Positions 38,303 to 50,195 of a stretch of DNA of 64,000 nucleotides are shown here, one piece after another. The translations under genes and the position numbers were made by a program. The notes beneath the pieces were generated by a model, which was given only the letters and a program-made list of their open reading frames with translations, was not told the DNA's origin and made no database searches. Every line of letters begins with the position of its first letter. The stretch's first letter is position 1. The stretch lies in assembly GCA_001695595.3 (NCBI GenBank), contig MBPM02000079.1, forward strand, positions 124,001-188,000, read 5' to 3'. This DNA is from Plasmopara viticola (Eukaryota > Oomycota > Peronosporomycetes > Peronosporales > Peronosporaceae).

Positions 38303-38706
38303 TTAATCGCAAATCTCGTTTTCCTCGACAAAGGTGTGTACCCGTAAGATCGAAGACGCTTGGATCTGAAACTCTTCGCCCTGCTCTACTTGACCTCGCC
38401 ACTTCATGATTTGACCGAGCTGCATCAACGCCTGCGCCTCCAGCTTCCAATTACCATTTTCTTTCGCCAATGCAAGCTTCTTTCGTACTTTATCTTCCTC
38501 GACCACCGTATCAATGGGAGGAATTTCAAGATGAAGATACTACGCAGAAAAGCATCAGAGCGATGTCAGACCACCAAACAACATCGTATTTTCACGCAGT
38601 GTACCCTAGTACGTTCCGTAATATACACGTAGCGATTCTACATGTATTAAGTAGATGGTGTATACAAATTCAGGTAATATTTCACAGTCGTGTCAGCAGA
38701 CGTACA
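38303..38706 (-). CDS. terminal exon of an unknown helical (TPR-like) protein, gene fragment
   Basis: The frame ending at 38303 gives VVEEDKVRKKLALAKENGNW, then KLEAQALMQLGQIMKWRGQV, a helix-turn-helix pattern like tetratricopeptide-type repeats. The coding stretch begins at 38539 straight after an acceptor (GCGTAG) and runs through YLHLEIPPIDTVVEED. A preceding short exon (KMKKKHED) ends at 38706 before a GTACGT donor, and both junctions are phase 0 across a 166-bp intron. No start codon is assigned. Upstream exons would lie beyond the LINE copy at 38881-39208; a peptide-like frame at 39341-39535 (MTSLMSAKYVKREDCEFYYN) is a candidate. Family and integrity are uncertain. Confidence 0.4.
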
Positions 38707-38868
38707 TCCTCGTGTTTCTTCTTCATCTTAATCGCTACTGCAATATCTAGGGAAGTGTACTTTATAACAGGGGATATTTATACTGACAAAAAAAACAAGG
38801 TCTTATTTTGGGGCCGGTTTCTCGCCTAAAGTATACCAATAGGTAAAAGTTTAAGTAACACGATATTC

Positions 38869-38880
38869 GCCAGCCATATG
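38869..38880. repeat. second LINE copy target-site duplication, left
   Basis: gccagccatatg, repeated exactly at 39209-39220. Confidence 0.8.
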
Positions 38881-39208
38881 CTTCTTGTTTGTTTGTATTA
38901 CGTTATCGCGTTGCCAACTTATGCACGTGCTAGGCTTAGTCTGGCTAGTCCACGGCATAGAGTGGTGTCCGCATACGTCGGGTCTCGTTCGGCGGGCAGT
39001 GCATTCAGCACCGAGATCGTGAGGGTCTTCCATTAATTTGTTCAGCTCTGACTTGGTCAGAGCCCAAGTGGCGCCCTGGTGCTGGAGACCGTCGCGTCGA
39101 GGGTGAGACTCGTTAGAGACCTGCAGATGCCCGTGAGCACCTGCCCGAAGCGCGCGAGCATTTAGCCCCCGCGCTTGGAAGGAGGGCGTCACCCCAACCT
39201 TTTCCGGA
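38881..39208 (-). mobile_element. short deletion derivative of the LINE
   Basis: A 328-bp minus-strand copy flanked by exact 12-bp duplications. Its left 150 bp match 4140-4280 with a few substitutions. A middle piece of about 35 bp (RT peptide ATWALTKSEL) matches the region around 4640-4665. Its right 135 bp match 5151-5284. Two internal deletions therefore separate it from a full element, different from the single large deletion in the 4134-5289 copy. No coding capacity. It lies among exons of a minus-strand gene, probably in an intron. Confidence 0.85.
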
Positions 39209-39220
39209 GCCAGCCATATG
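39209..39220. repeat. second LINE copy target-site duplication, right
   Basis: Exact repeat of 38869-38880. Confidence 0.8.
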
Positions 39221-39340
39221 TATCGCTTAAAATTTGATCGATGCACACAATTGAGCGAAAGATGATACAATGTTATTACATATAATATACAAAAGAGCAC
39301 TCCAGCCTTCCTGCATAATTTGTAGGCGAGTGTTGACTGT

Positions 39341-39535
39341 TTACCGCTGGCGCTGTCTGGATTTTAGTCTTCCTCCATACGTTTGGCATACGGCGTCATC
39401 CTGCATTAATGTGTAGCGCGGCAAATTGTATTCTTTACTAATTAAGTGCTGGGGTTCGTTATATTTACGCCGCACATTGTAGTAGAATTCGCAGTCTTCG
39501 CGTTTAACATATTTTGCACTCATTAAAGAAGTCAT
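39341..39535 (-). CDS. short unknown ORF, possible 5' exon
   Basis: The frame starts at the ATG at 39533-39535 (MTSLMSAKYVKREDCEFYYN...) and has a protein-like, charged composition. A GTATGC donor follows the codons for MQDDA (phase 0). It may be the first exon of the gene whose last exon ends at 38303, which would place the short LINE copy in the intervening intron. I cannot prove the joining. It could equally be a stand-alone 64-aa frame or chance. Confidence 0.25.
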   Translation of the reverse strand: MTSLMSAKYVKREDCEFYYNVRRKYNEPQHLISKEYNLPRYTLMQDDAVCQTYGGRLKSRQRQR

Positions 39536-39890
39536 GTCATCGCGCGCAATTTAAATATGCCTTTCAACAATGCTCGGTTCAAAATGACCACATTGAGATG
39601 GACGTAACTGATGCGTGGCCGTGCAGTGTCTTGAAGCGTAGAAGAAAACATTTCTCGCTGTTATATGGCTATGCCGAGTCTGTGTACACTTAAAAGATAG
39701 ACGGGACGATTCTGCAGCAGTACGACATCTTTGCTCTTCAAACAAACAAAAATCGCATACTCAAGGCTGCCTTTTGATGTGCGATGCTTGCTTTAACTTG
39801 AGCGAATCATTGTACTTATCACTGAGCTGACAATCTCTGTCTTTTCTGGACGGCATTATTCCATTTATTTTCTCCAATGCCGTTTCAGCA

Positions 39891-39957
39891 AAAGACCAGC
39901 TACGAGCATAAATTTCTGGCTTAATGTTAGGGAATTTTACGCATGTAGCTGGTCTTT
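39891..39957. repeat. 13-bp inverted repeat
   Basis: aaagaccagctac (39891-39903) and its exact reverse complement (39945-39957) are separated by 41 bp. Could be the ends of a tiny mobile fragment or a hairpin; immediately left of a tandem duplication. Confidence 0.5.
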
Positions 39958-39960
39958 CTT

Positions 39961-40044
39961 TAAATCGTCCAGTATTTAGTAACGGAACGATAAACTCTAC
40001 CTTTTTTAAATCGTCCAGTAATTTATAAAGAGCCGATAAACTCT
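39961..40044. repeat. diverged 46-bp tandem duplication
   Basis: taaatcgtccagta at 39961-39974 recurs at 40007-40020, and gataaactct at 39989-39998 recurs at 40035-40044. Both have offset 46, so the units are one duplicated 46-bp segment with differences between the anchors. Confidence 0.6.
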
Positions 40045-41037
40045 CTGAAACTTTATTACGAAAGTCGTTCCGGTCGCAACGATGAGAAAAGAAAACCTAC
40101 CGATCAGTTAGTCTATTCCAATGCTAAACAAGCCAGCAACCAAAAAAATAATTTATACTCATAACATTAAAGAAGACCTTTGCGTCTAAACTAAAAGATG
40201 CGCTTGTTGAGCCAAAATCGGCTCACATGTGTAAGAGTCGTTTGGAGGAAAAGGTTTCGGAGGATTTTTCAGTTTGGCCATGACGGTACGTGCGTGCATA
40301 CAACTTGACTTCACTCAGTGGTCCACAGGTTCTAATTCTTCGGTCAGCTAAATAGATAAGGAGCGATAGGCAAATGCTCGCGTTCACTATGGCGGTAAAG
40401 GACACCTCTCACGAAGCTCAGTGACTAGGTGGCCAGCACAGCTGGCGATCGGCATTATGATTAACACAACGCCAGATAACGACGCAAGTCTTTATTCCAA
40501 AAAGGCAATCTTCATCAATTGGATAACGGGCTTGACAATGAGAAGGAAGAGCAGGAGATTCAGAATGGGTAATACTTGTTCGATGAATGACATAGATCCA
40601 AAGGTATGTCTATCTGCTTTGCAATAGGGACCTTCGAAGGCTAAATTATTTACAAAGAAACTTAATTAAATAAAGTCACAGGTTCGGCGTGACCTTACGA
40701 CGGCTATGAGCGAGCTTTCGCACTGCGTTAAAATTCAGTGAAGACCTCGATTCAAAGCCGTTGAATGCCAGAAGAGATTAATAATTTATCACCGGTCTAC
40801 AAAACACTTGGGGATCATCCAGTGCCTAAATGATTTCGATTTACAATTAATGTTCTTACTGTATAAATCAAACACAGCTCACCTGGGATATGTCTTGGAT
40901 TCGGTGAAATGCCAAGATAGATACTCAGAATGTAAGCCCCCGAGAGCAGGACCATGTTAATGGCCAGCGTTGCTGCCGAAAGAACGTGTGTTACTATATT
41001 GATAGCAGTTGCTTCTACTTCCAAATTGCAATGGCTT

Positions 41038-41430
41038 TCAGCCAATCGTGCCGGAACCGGTCAAAACGCGTTGAGAAACAAAAAAATAATTGCACCACTT
41101 TATAAGAAGCTTGCTTGTGAATTTGCCTCTAACATAACAACGTTTTACGTAGGGAGATGCAGCTTTCCTTGGCGGCAATAAGCGCCGAGAGGTTGCTATG
41201 ACCTTGACATTAACTTCGACTTCGTGAGGAGCATCAACTTCAGCTCGAACAGATGTTAGCGGTAATGCTTGCTTTAGAGCAAAACGTAGTGGTTTTTTGG
41301 GACAAATTCGAACAATTGTTGCTTTCTGTAATTTGAGCTTCACAGTCCGATCGACTGCCGCGCATCTTAGTGTAAAATTATCGAAGGGTGCCTGGAGGTC
41401 GCTTGCCGAAAAATTTAGATCCATGCTCAT
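41038..41430 (-). CDS. unassigned coding-like ORF, possibly transposon-derived
   Basis: A 130-codon frame starts at the ATG at 41428-41430 (MSMDLNFSASDLQAPFDNFT...) with a balanced charged composition (...VRAEVDAPHEVEVNVKVIAT) up to about residue 100, after which it degrades. It sits in repeat-rich DNA on the same strand as the Gypsy relics, so it may be a gag-like remnant, but I find no zinc knuckle or other proof. Low confidence as a gene. Confidence 0.25.
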   Translation of the reverse strand: MSMDLNFSASDLQAPFDNFTLRCAAVDRTVKLKLQKATIVRICPKKPLRFALKQALPLTSVRAEVDAPHEVEVNVKVIATSRRLLPPRKAASPYVKRCYVRGKFTSKLLIKWCNYFFVSQRVLTGSGTIG

Positions 41431-42588
41431 CTGGCTTATAGCCTTTTCATCACTTTACCCATCGGGCCTTATGGCCAGGCTACCAATACTGTCAGTCGCC
41501 GAAATCGCCTTAATCGCAATGGCTTATTCAGCATGGTCGAGCGCGAAGATAGTGGTGTGACGAGGTGCTAGAAAAATTTGGGAGAACTGAGACCCGGAAT
41601 CCTAACGATAAAATTATCTTTCAAGACGTCTTGCAAGAAATGACGGGTGTGTCGGAAATGTTTAAGAAATATTGATTATGTACGCCGCCTCATGTCTGAT
41701 CATGACCGTTTAAGGTCCGATAAGTACTTGTCGGTCTTTCAAGTAGTATCAAGCAATATTTATCCGTATTTTAAAGTCTTTTCACTTTTCTTCAAGCTTG
41801 TTCGAACATTTTATTTGTTTGTCTTAAGAAAATATGATCGCAACTTTTGATCTGTTGTTTACTTTACACGTAATCCAACAACTGTTTTCTTAATGCGCTT
41901 GGCTAATAATAAGGGATGCCTTTATTATCCTATTGCCATTGATCGGCATGGTGTATAGTTCAAGGATCGATGGACCGCGCTGTAAAATGCAAATCATACC
42001 ACGAGGAGAATGTCAGCTCGCGATAGTGGCGCTCCTGTGTACATACTCTGCAGTTTGTTTTGCGCACAAGGTGGACTTTTTATGTCCAATAATCTGCTCG
42101 AAAAGGTCTGCTACCGACATCAGCAAGCAAGCTTCTAGTATCCGGATCAGTGTTTGCCAAAATTTAGCCGTAAGCCGCACGAACACCCTATAAGTCTTCA
42201 TAAGACCATGACAACTATATACTGTGTTTGTGGCTTATATAAAAGTCAAATGCACCATCTACGAAAGCGGCTCTGTGCGTCAACTTCCGGTAAGCATATC
42301 GATAGTTGTTCCAACATTCCGTCAGCAGAGGAAGGCTGTGTAAATGAGCCGACGTGTGAGCCGCAAATTTAATGATTTAGTAGACCTAACAGGTCCTCAC
42401 ATACTTATCCTCCCACTCGAAGAAACCGAAAAATAGGTGTTATGCGGCCTACATGATCAAAGTATTATACCTCTTATTAGATATGCTGTACTTCAACTAT
42501 TTGTCTTTTGGAGCAACAGCTTGAAAACGACTCGGGCTACATTGCCAGATCCACACTACAGTGAAGAAGACCGCCTAAATACCCCATG

Positions 42589-42890
42589 CTATGCATGGGG
42601 TGTCAAGAGGTAAACCGCTCCACTTGGCAATTTTGTGCGATTAAAGTACGCACTCAAGGATGAATCTTCAGATCTGTCGCCAGTAAGGCTGTTCACATTG
42701 CTAAATTGGGCTAGTTCATAGCCTGCTCTGCGCGAAGTCACGTCGGCAAGCTCATTAAGCTTGCCTAGTGCGTACTCAGCGCTAAAATTATACACCCAGA
42801 ACTTCGCCGTTCGTTAAACTAAATGGGGTGTCGTACACGAAAATGCGCGTCTGAATCGACTACAATGGACTTGGACGTAGATGTGCAATT
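42589..42890 (-). pseudogene. Ty3/Gypsy RNase H remnant A
   Basis: The minus-strand reading gives FWVYNFSAEYALGKLNELAD, then VTSRRAGYELAQFSNV. This matches the end of the Ty3/Gypsy RNase H domain (FFAEYNFxVxYKPGKLNVLADALSRRPDYE). Upstream, interrupted by a stop, is RRAFSCTTPHLV, matching the preceding TxSPHLSQRMARW block. The frame is short and broken. No integrase or LTR could be identified. Confidence 0.55.
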
Positions 42891-45800
42891 CGAACTTCAC
42901 TTGCTCATACTTTTTTCAAGTAAACCTTTTTTTTCATAAATGTGAAAGTTTTTTTCGGCAATGAGATGGAGCGAGATGACCCATTCGTGAATGCTCTTAT
43001 AAAGCTGCGGTGAATTAAATTGTTGGTATACTTTGGACCGTTGTAGACGACAACCAACGGCTTTGTATTATCTAGCGAAGTCTTAGCAAGTGCCCGCTGT
43101 AGATTTTTTATGCTACTAAAGGATGCAGCTGCTGGTTTTACCAGGACCACAATATATTTTCCGGTAAAACAGACTGCAACCTTGCAAGTTTTATATAGTC
43201 ATGTGTGATTAACCAAGTTGACTTAATTGATATCCCAAATCCTTCATTAGCGTAGACCAGGCAAACAGTTTTTCATACATTGAACTTTATGTGGGCCTAC
43301 ACAGAGGCCGAGCATCTCAGACACAGCTTTCAATGCTGTCGTACAGACTTTTGGCCCTTAAATCTTCACCAAACTAAATTGGCTTAAATGGGCTTTTATA
43401 GCTGACTGATCTCTTTCAAACGACTATGCGTTAATGTATTGTAAATTATGTTTGATCAAAAGTTCATAATGGGCAAAAGGGGTGTGCGACCGGACAATTA
43501 AACGTCGTCGAGACAATAAATGGCCCTTATCATCGCTTGCCACTTTTGCAGACGTACTTCTTGCCGTGAGTTGTATATTTAGCTCCCTGTAATCGAATAC
43601 GTTTCCAAGCAACACGTCGTTCTTAAAAAGCATTTTAGCAGGAACCGCTGTATCATTCAGCTTATTTAGCATGAGCTGATCGGCACTTACCGCTAAATTT
43701 TAAGCAGAAGTATTTAACCCTCGTACCGTGACAATTTTTGCCTGTTTGTTGAGGAAGGCCTCAACGAGCTCACGCTGCTCCTATGGCAAATGAAAGTTTT
43801 TGACGACACAGTACTTCGTGCCTGGCGCGGGGTTCATTCCGTGCTCAGCTCCTCTTTCTAGTGAAAGTTTTGTTGTTGGATCACTAAATATCGCATTTGA
43901 ATAACAGTCTTGCAGAGAACTGGATATATATTTGGCATCTTTATGATCACTTAGCCTGGGCGCAGCGGACTAAGTCATTAAGACTGTCTCAAGCCAGTCT
44001 CGTCGGAGACGAATGACGTGCTTATATTCTCATAAAGGAATACTTAATTGAGGAATTTTATAGAGTTTTCGCGCCATGACTCAGCTAGGCAATCAATAAC
44101 TTTGAGGAATTGAAGACTTAGTAATCTTAAGACTTCTTATATTGTCTTGAATGTCTCAAATCACTTAAATACGCTTACTTCAGCCACGACTTCGTTCGTC
44201 ACATCAGATTTTCGATCAAGTATTGTGTTCCGATTGTTTTTGAAGCTACGTTTATCCGCTATTGCTTAGGCTTTGCTGCCCACAGCGCCTTGTAGATCTA
44301 AGCTTTCTATTGCGGAACTGTGCTATTTGCAGTAGGTGTTGCTGAGTAACCGACCTGTGATACAAAGCTGCCCCCCACTCAATCGCTTTCTTAGCGTCTT
44401 TAGTAGTCACTACTGAAAGTGTACCTTAGCTACCCAGTTGTGCTGGCTAGAAAGACACCAGTACATCCATTTTAAAGAAAAAACTTGTTTTGATACCTCC
44501 CATTTAAATTTTAGGCGTATAAATACTCAGACTTCGTTTCGGAGCAGCCGTACGCACAATAAAGGTGACGATGTGAGCCCTTACAGTATACATGTTGTAA
44601 CATAAATCGAAGGTTTTTTATGAATATTAATAAATATATATCTTCCTCTTATAAAAGATCTGTAAGCAATAGCACCTTCTAATGCCCGGCTGACATCCGA
44701 TCGATTTTTTCATTAGTCTCGCATAAAAAGACGCGATTTTTAGAAGATCTTAAGATAGAGTTCCTGCCCTAAGTGTTTTGAACTTAGTCGCTAAGTTAAT
44801 TAAAAGATTGTTTCAAATCTGACATAATAGAAAAGGATGCAGTCTAATGCATACTTCTTTTATTTTTAAACCACAGGAAGACCGCACATCTTTCTACACG
44901 TCTCCACTAAGCAAGATGCTTATTGACTACGTCTCGCCTTGTAGGTTTTTGCAACAAATTCAAATATTTTGAGCGGTTAGCCTCTCTGTTAAATCTTCTG
45001 GAAGGATTGTGGAACCTTCTTTATCAAAGTTGCTTCTGAAATCCACATGCTAGGAGCAAGCTATCGCCAGCGCAGAATGCTTGTAGCTACATAATCCTTC
45101 CTAGGTTCAAGTTCCGCATTCTTACACTTGGGACCCAACCATCACACACGTTTGGGTCGAATTGACAGGGTGGTCAAACTTTGGGGTGTGACTGATGGCC
45201 CACTCAAGTGGCCTTTCTCCAGCTGCATAAATTTGAATTCTGTAGGTATTGAATCTGGTGTCGAGTCTTTAAAAACTTGTGCACTGGGTCAATTCTTCCT
45301 ATACCATTCTGACGCGCAGTATGCACCTCTGAAAAGAGATACATTGCTTTTGGGTCTGGGACGACGACTCCATTTGCAGCCCTGTACTAGGGTCGAGGAA
45401 GGTTAGGTTTAAAGGCTGGTAGTAGTCTCGGCGACTGCGTCAACTGTGGATGCAAGTCAAGGAATTTTGGGATGTAATTGTTGAAACGAAGATATATCAA
45501 ATTTAGCCTTGGTAAGATAAGGCCAGGTCACCACTGAGGTGGTCATGATCACAGACGATTTAGCGCATATTCCATTTGCACTCTTAGGCCAGGAAGGCCA
45601 AATAATGAGCTGGACACTTTCCGCGTAATACTTCACCGATGTGTTTTTTGTAATAAGAACGTATAAAAAATAGCAGAAATCATTATTTCTGTGAAGCTCA
45701 TCGAGAATCGACAGGACCTTCATTCCCTTACAAGCAAGCAAAACAGTGCGAGGTTTTAATTATTTTTATGTTATGTGGGGCTTGATCGCATTTCCTTAAG

Positions 45801-46810
45801 CGCCAAATTCCAAAACGTTTAGGTGGCTATTCTCTTGAGAGTTCTGAGAGTAGGCCTTGCTTGCACGCACTCCTTTAATTGCAGGCACCAGTCGTGAAAG
45901 ACGTAATAAGAATCTGATCATATTTAAATTTTCTAATAGTGATAGCCGTGGGTCTGCTGTCTTGACGTCAGCTCTAAGGACTGCAGATCAATGACACATC
46001 CGCTACTGCGACTCTAGCACAAAATTTGCACCTGTATAAAGCAAGCCGACGAGTCAGATCGCTATTTCGCGCAAGTGCTCCTAAGGTTTGCCGGAAGAAG
46101 CGGCACTTTTAAAATAGGGGAAGCGCCGGTCATCAATAAACTTTACCAAGAATCTCCCACGATGAGTGGGTCTGTGATACGCGATATTAGAACTCAGCCT
46201 TTGTAAGCTTGGCAGCTTCTGAAGGTGAGACCAGCGACGGTAAGCCACTAGTTCGACAATCAAGCGAAAGTACAAGGTCATGAGAAAAAGCTTCGAATCT
46301 TGATCGACTTTGACGCGACAAGCATCTTCGCACACGGGCAACCAACTTCGGTCAGCCAATCTAGACCAAGTGATCTGCTAAGAAAAAGCAGCAAAGTTAG
46401 TCAGGTTCGGTTTGGCTGAATAATGAAGCGGGTTTAGACCTCGCTGACCTGTCTGTAAATTTATGAAAAATTTGATAGCATGGGTCATATCCTGTTTCTA
46501 ATGAAAGATGTAAACGATTTGGTTGAGGCGTGCTACATGTAAAAGTCACGGTCTCTCAAGTGATTGATAAATCAACATTAAAGCATCACCCGCTTAGTCC
46601 CGCGCAACTGGTTCTGTCGACTTAAATACCGCCATATGTTGCATTGTGTGCCGTGACAGGTACGCTATACATCAAAAATTTGTCATTTGATGCAGCGACT
46701 TGACTACGGCTCGAAGTGAGCTGTAATATTTACCACTTCAAGTATAGCAAGCCATCACAGAAATACAGCTGTCTGTCGAGGGACAAAACATCACCTTTGT
46801 CACATATTCT

Positions 46811-47475
46811 TTAACGATAAGAAATCGCACAGAGAGCATCAAATTGGCTTCTTTGTTGTAGGTCTTTCACCAATGGAGCTTTTAGCCTTGCTAGTATGGA
46901 TTTATTCTGGTCAGGTTTGTGCAAAAGCGCGTCGGCAAGCTCATTAAGCTTGCGCAATTTGAATAAAACCCGAAAGCAAAATTTTACATAGAGTGACAAG
47001 CATCTCACCACTCGTCGAAAAAAAGGGTTGTGTGTATTGACATCTGCAACAAACGTGGCTGAGTACTTTAAAGACCTCAAGGCTCATCGGATACACTTAT
47101 ATTTTTGCGAACTCAAACTTCTTCGAAGCAATTTCTCCGTCGTAAATCTGATGGCTTTGTTTGGCAGCCTTTGTCCAGGACTGCTGTGAGATTACTCGAT
47201 CTCATTGATCGGTAAAAGCGCGCAACCGAAGGCATATGTTGGAGTGTCACCGATAAGCCAAGATCCTTTGTCTCGTTCGGTAAACTCAAAACGCGTGCTC
47301 GCTTTAATAGCACCTTTTTCGGCACCACTCGACATCTTTTGCAATACATCAGACAGTAGTTTTGCAAGGCCCGCATTATTATATGCAAATTTTTGGTTAA
47401 GTTTCTAATCTTCACAAATCCTTTGTTTAAAATAGTCCAATTAAAGGCTGTCAATTTTTTGGAATATGCGTGCAA
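46811..47475 (-). pseudogene. Ty3/Gypsy reverse transcriptase/RNase H remnant B
   Basis: The lower part (46811-47080) reads VRCLSLYVKFCFRVLFKLRK, then LNELADALLHKPDQN, again the C-terminal RNase H signature of Ty3/Gypsy pol. The upper frame (47113-47475) contains LLKRARVLSLPNETKD, like the xLxxAPVLALPDxxKxF start of the RT-RNase H connection. Stops and frame changes separate them. A 24-nt stretch (46930-46953) is identical to 42741-42764 in remnant A. Confidence 0.5.
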
Positions 47476-48487
47476 TCCGGCACTGTTTACAAAGCAGCCG
47501 AATATTCTTGCCTTTCTGCCGCAATGACGCCTTTTCTAAGCTGACGTATAGCTTATTGGTCCTCATGACCTCAACAAATATGGTATGGCCTCAAGAGCTG
47601 ATTGATCTTTTTGAAAATGACTTCATGTGAACTATACCGTAAATTTGTGGTTTGCCATATGCCAGGAGCGGGCAGAGCCTTGGTGTGCTTAGACGGTCGA
47701 GTGTCGTCCTGGAATACAAGGAAAAAATAAACTAGTGCACGCGCCACTCATGGGGAAGATCAGAACCTTGTCGGCCTGGCATGTTGCCAACCGTGATGCA
47801 ACCCCAATCATCGCTGATCCTCGCGCATCAGATTAGTACCACGCGAAGGAACATTGCGTTCGGCCTGATATATACTACCGCGTGGTTGATGACTGCGAAG
47901 AATTCTGGTCGGGTGTTCACAAAGCCAATGCCTTTTACGCGTTCGTTATTAGTTCAACGCCACATGGTCACGTATTACCGGGATTCTTGTTTATCTAGAA
48001 TCATAGCCACAACTTTTGGTCCTTAAATACTAGAAGAAGACTTGTCTTTCATGTTCGAACAGGAAAAAGCCGAAGCTTGCATTGCTTGGAATCCGCTCTA
48101 AGCACTACCGTCGGAGCTACACCCGAGCCTGTGCCACCTAGCTTATCGATCATTAGCTTTCCTTTTAAAATTTTATTGCGTGAGCTTCTTGGCAAAAAAT
48201 TGGGACGGCAGAATCAGCAGCAAGGCTGTTTAAGAGCGCAAAATGCTCGTCCAAGAAATGTGGGAAGGCCGTTCACATTATACCAAACCTTTGAGAGGTT
48301 CGAATTGACAGTTTACCTGCGATGGTGTAAGATTGACTGCTTAGCGCTATCGCGTGTGACGAAATCACACAAGCGAATAGCACAGAGGAGGCATATAAGA
48401 TGACGTACGATCCATTGCTGCAACATCTCCAGTCTTGAGGGATCGAAATGTGCGTAAGACTGTATGCAGTTAAGACGTCAAATAAGA

Positions 48488-48488
<1 letters not shown>

Positions 48489-48519
<31 letters not shown>
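48489..48519. repeat. TA microsatellite
   Basis: About 15 TA units with one interrupting C. Confidence 0.9.
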
Positions 48520-48730
48520 TGTTTTCGTTACTTTTCAATAACAGGAAAGTATCTAAACTCTTAATTTGAGACAAGCGTCTAGCATAAGCGTGACGATCTT
48601 AAACGAAAATTGATTTTTCGAGTGGATCGTTTGTTAGATCACTCACGTAAAAACAACCTACATTACGACTACGGCTTTCAACACGGTAGGTGCCCCGATC
48701 AGCAGCGCTGCTGGATGTGGCTGCTTTCAA

Positions 48731-48775
48731 TGAGCAGGTAAGTTTGCCATCCAGGATGGCAAACTTACCTGCTCA
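48731..48775. repeat. perfect 45-bp palindrome (22-bp arms, 1-bp spacer)
   Basis: The left arm (48731-48752, starting tgagcaggtaag, ending gccatcc) and right arm (48754-48775) are exact reverse complements around a single A. No transposase ORF is adjacent. The arm contains GGTAAGT, a splice-donor-like string on both strands, probably coincidental. Confidence 0.9.
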
Positions 48776-50195
48776 GCATAGAAGTAGCTGACGCCTCTTT
48801 TGTAACTTTTCACACACAGACAATGCATGTCTTTCAAAAATGATGTGAGCATTTAAGATATAAGTGGCTTTTGCTGATCACATCATATGCCCATTTTGAT
48901 TTTGTGCCTTTTTTAAGTATTGGCAGGAAGTATTAGGTAACCATCAAAGCTTACGTCAGGAATGCCGACGGGCCGTTATAGTAGCCGAACTCTTTCTATT
49001 TAAAGCTGACATTAACTTTTACTGATAGATCTTGTCAAACTCTAATGAGTAAAAAAAATATACAATGTGTTGGTTTCGAGGCTGATGCACGGATAAGACG
49101 AAGATCAAAGCGTTGAATCTACGATCTCTACAGCAACCTCGCTGCAAGAAGCAATTGTTTTTGAACGCGGCCAAAAATTAAGGCGATTATTCTCAATTCG
49201 CGGAGACTCAAGAGATGGTGACAGGGCTTCTGATGCAGAATGGAAACGTCAAATTTACGTGGGCCCTTATGGCGTAACTAAAGCGCCTTGGCACCTATTG
49301 CATTTGCGATGAATTTAAACGATATAAAGGAAGAGTCGTAATAACACAGTTTTATTTCAAGTGGTCTTGTCGTATAATAAAACCCCTTATTCTGATATCT
49401 TTCGCAGTGTCAGCACAGAAATCTTAATGCTATGTCGTTGTAACAGATTCACAAGCTTTAATTCTGGACGGACAATGACGTTCGCAGGTGGAAACTGTTG
49501 TCTGTAGCCCCGGTAGTCGTGAAGTACGCACAATTTTTTGCTCAATGAACAATTTGAAATCTTCACCGATTGATGAGTTTAAAAAGTGGTTTAATTTCTC
49601 AGATTATTACAGCATTCTCATTGGCAGTATTAATAAAGAAGAACTCTACCCAGAGTTCTCGTTTCAAGCTTTTAAGCGTTGCCTGATCCTTCTTCTTGGA
49701 TTTAGGCAGAGTAAAAATGCTACGACAGGAACAGTTACAGCCCTAACAAAAAAGTGTATTAGATATGTAGTCATAGATCTGCTTTGACTAGACGTCGTCT
49801 ATGGTACAGCCTTCAAGGCAATCGAGGCAATACTCGAACAATCAACTACGATTTGTCAGTAACCCCCTATCGCCTCAAGCTCATTCAAGGAAACTTCAAA
49901 ACGAAGTCGTTACTTCAGCACTTAAATCATGCCACTTTAAAACCAGCTAAAGGCTGCCAAAGACGTGTGCAACAATCTCGTCCTGGTCTCAACGACCGAC
50001 CCTCTGCAAGGACATGGACTCTCTGACTTGGACACGGAATTTGCCAGAATGGGCATTCTTTCAAAAATTGGGGCCAGTGGTCGTATGCAATAAAATCAAT
50101 ATTGCGTTTATTGTTGATTTATCAAATTTGCAGTCGACGTGAAAGATCGTCAGATATCTTAGCACTTTTCTATCAAACCGTAGCACCCCAGCTCC

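Larger units (their letters stand above)
39536..50195. other. repeat-rich, gene-poor region
   Basis: About 10.7 kb with no convincing complete gene. It contains two decayed Ty3/Gypsy RNase H fragments (about 42.6-42.9 and 46.8-47.5 kb), a coding-like frame at 41038-41430, a 13-bp inverted repeat and a 46-bp tandem duplication near 39.9-40.0 kb, a TA microsatellite and a perfect 45-bp palindrome. The remaining frames (45128-45406, 46081-46359, 48077-48403, 49488-49787) have no motif I can name. Confidence 0.6.

Noticed and set aside
48293..48303. tRNA B-box-like string ggttcgaatt
   Set aside because: No A box or acceptor stem can be paired at the right distance.
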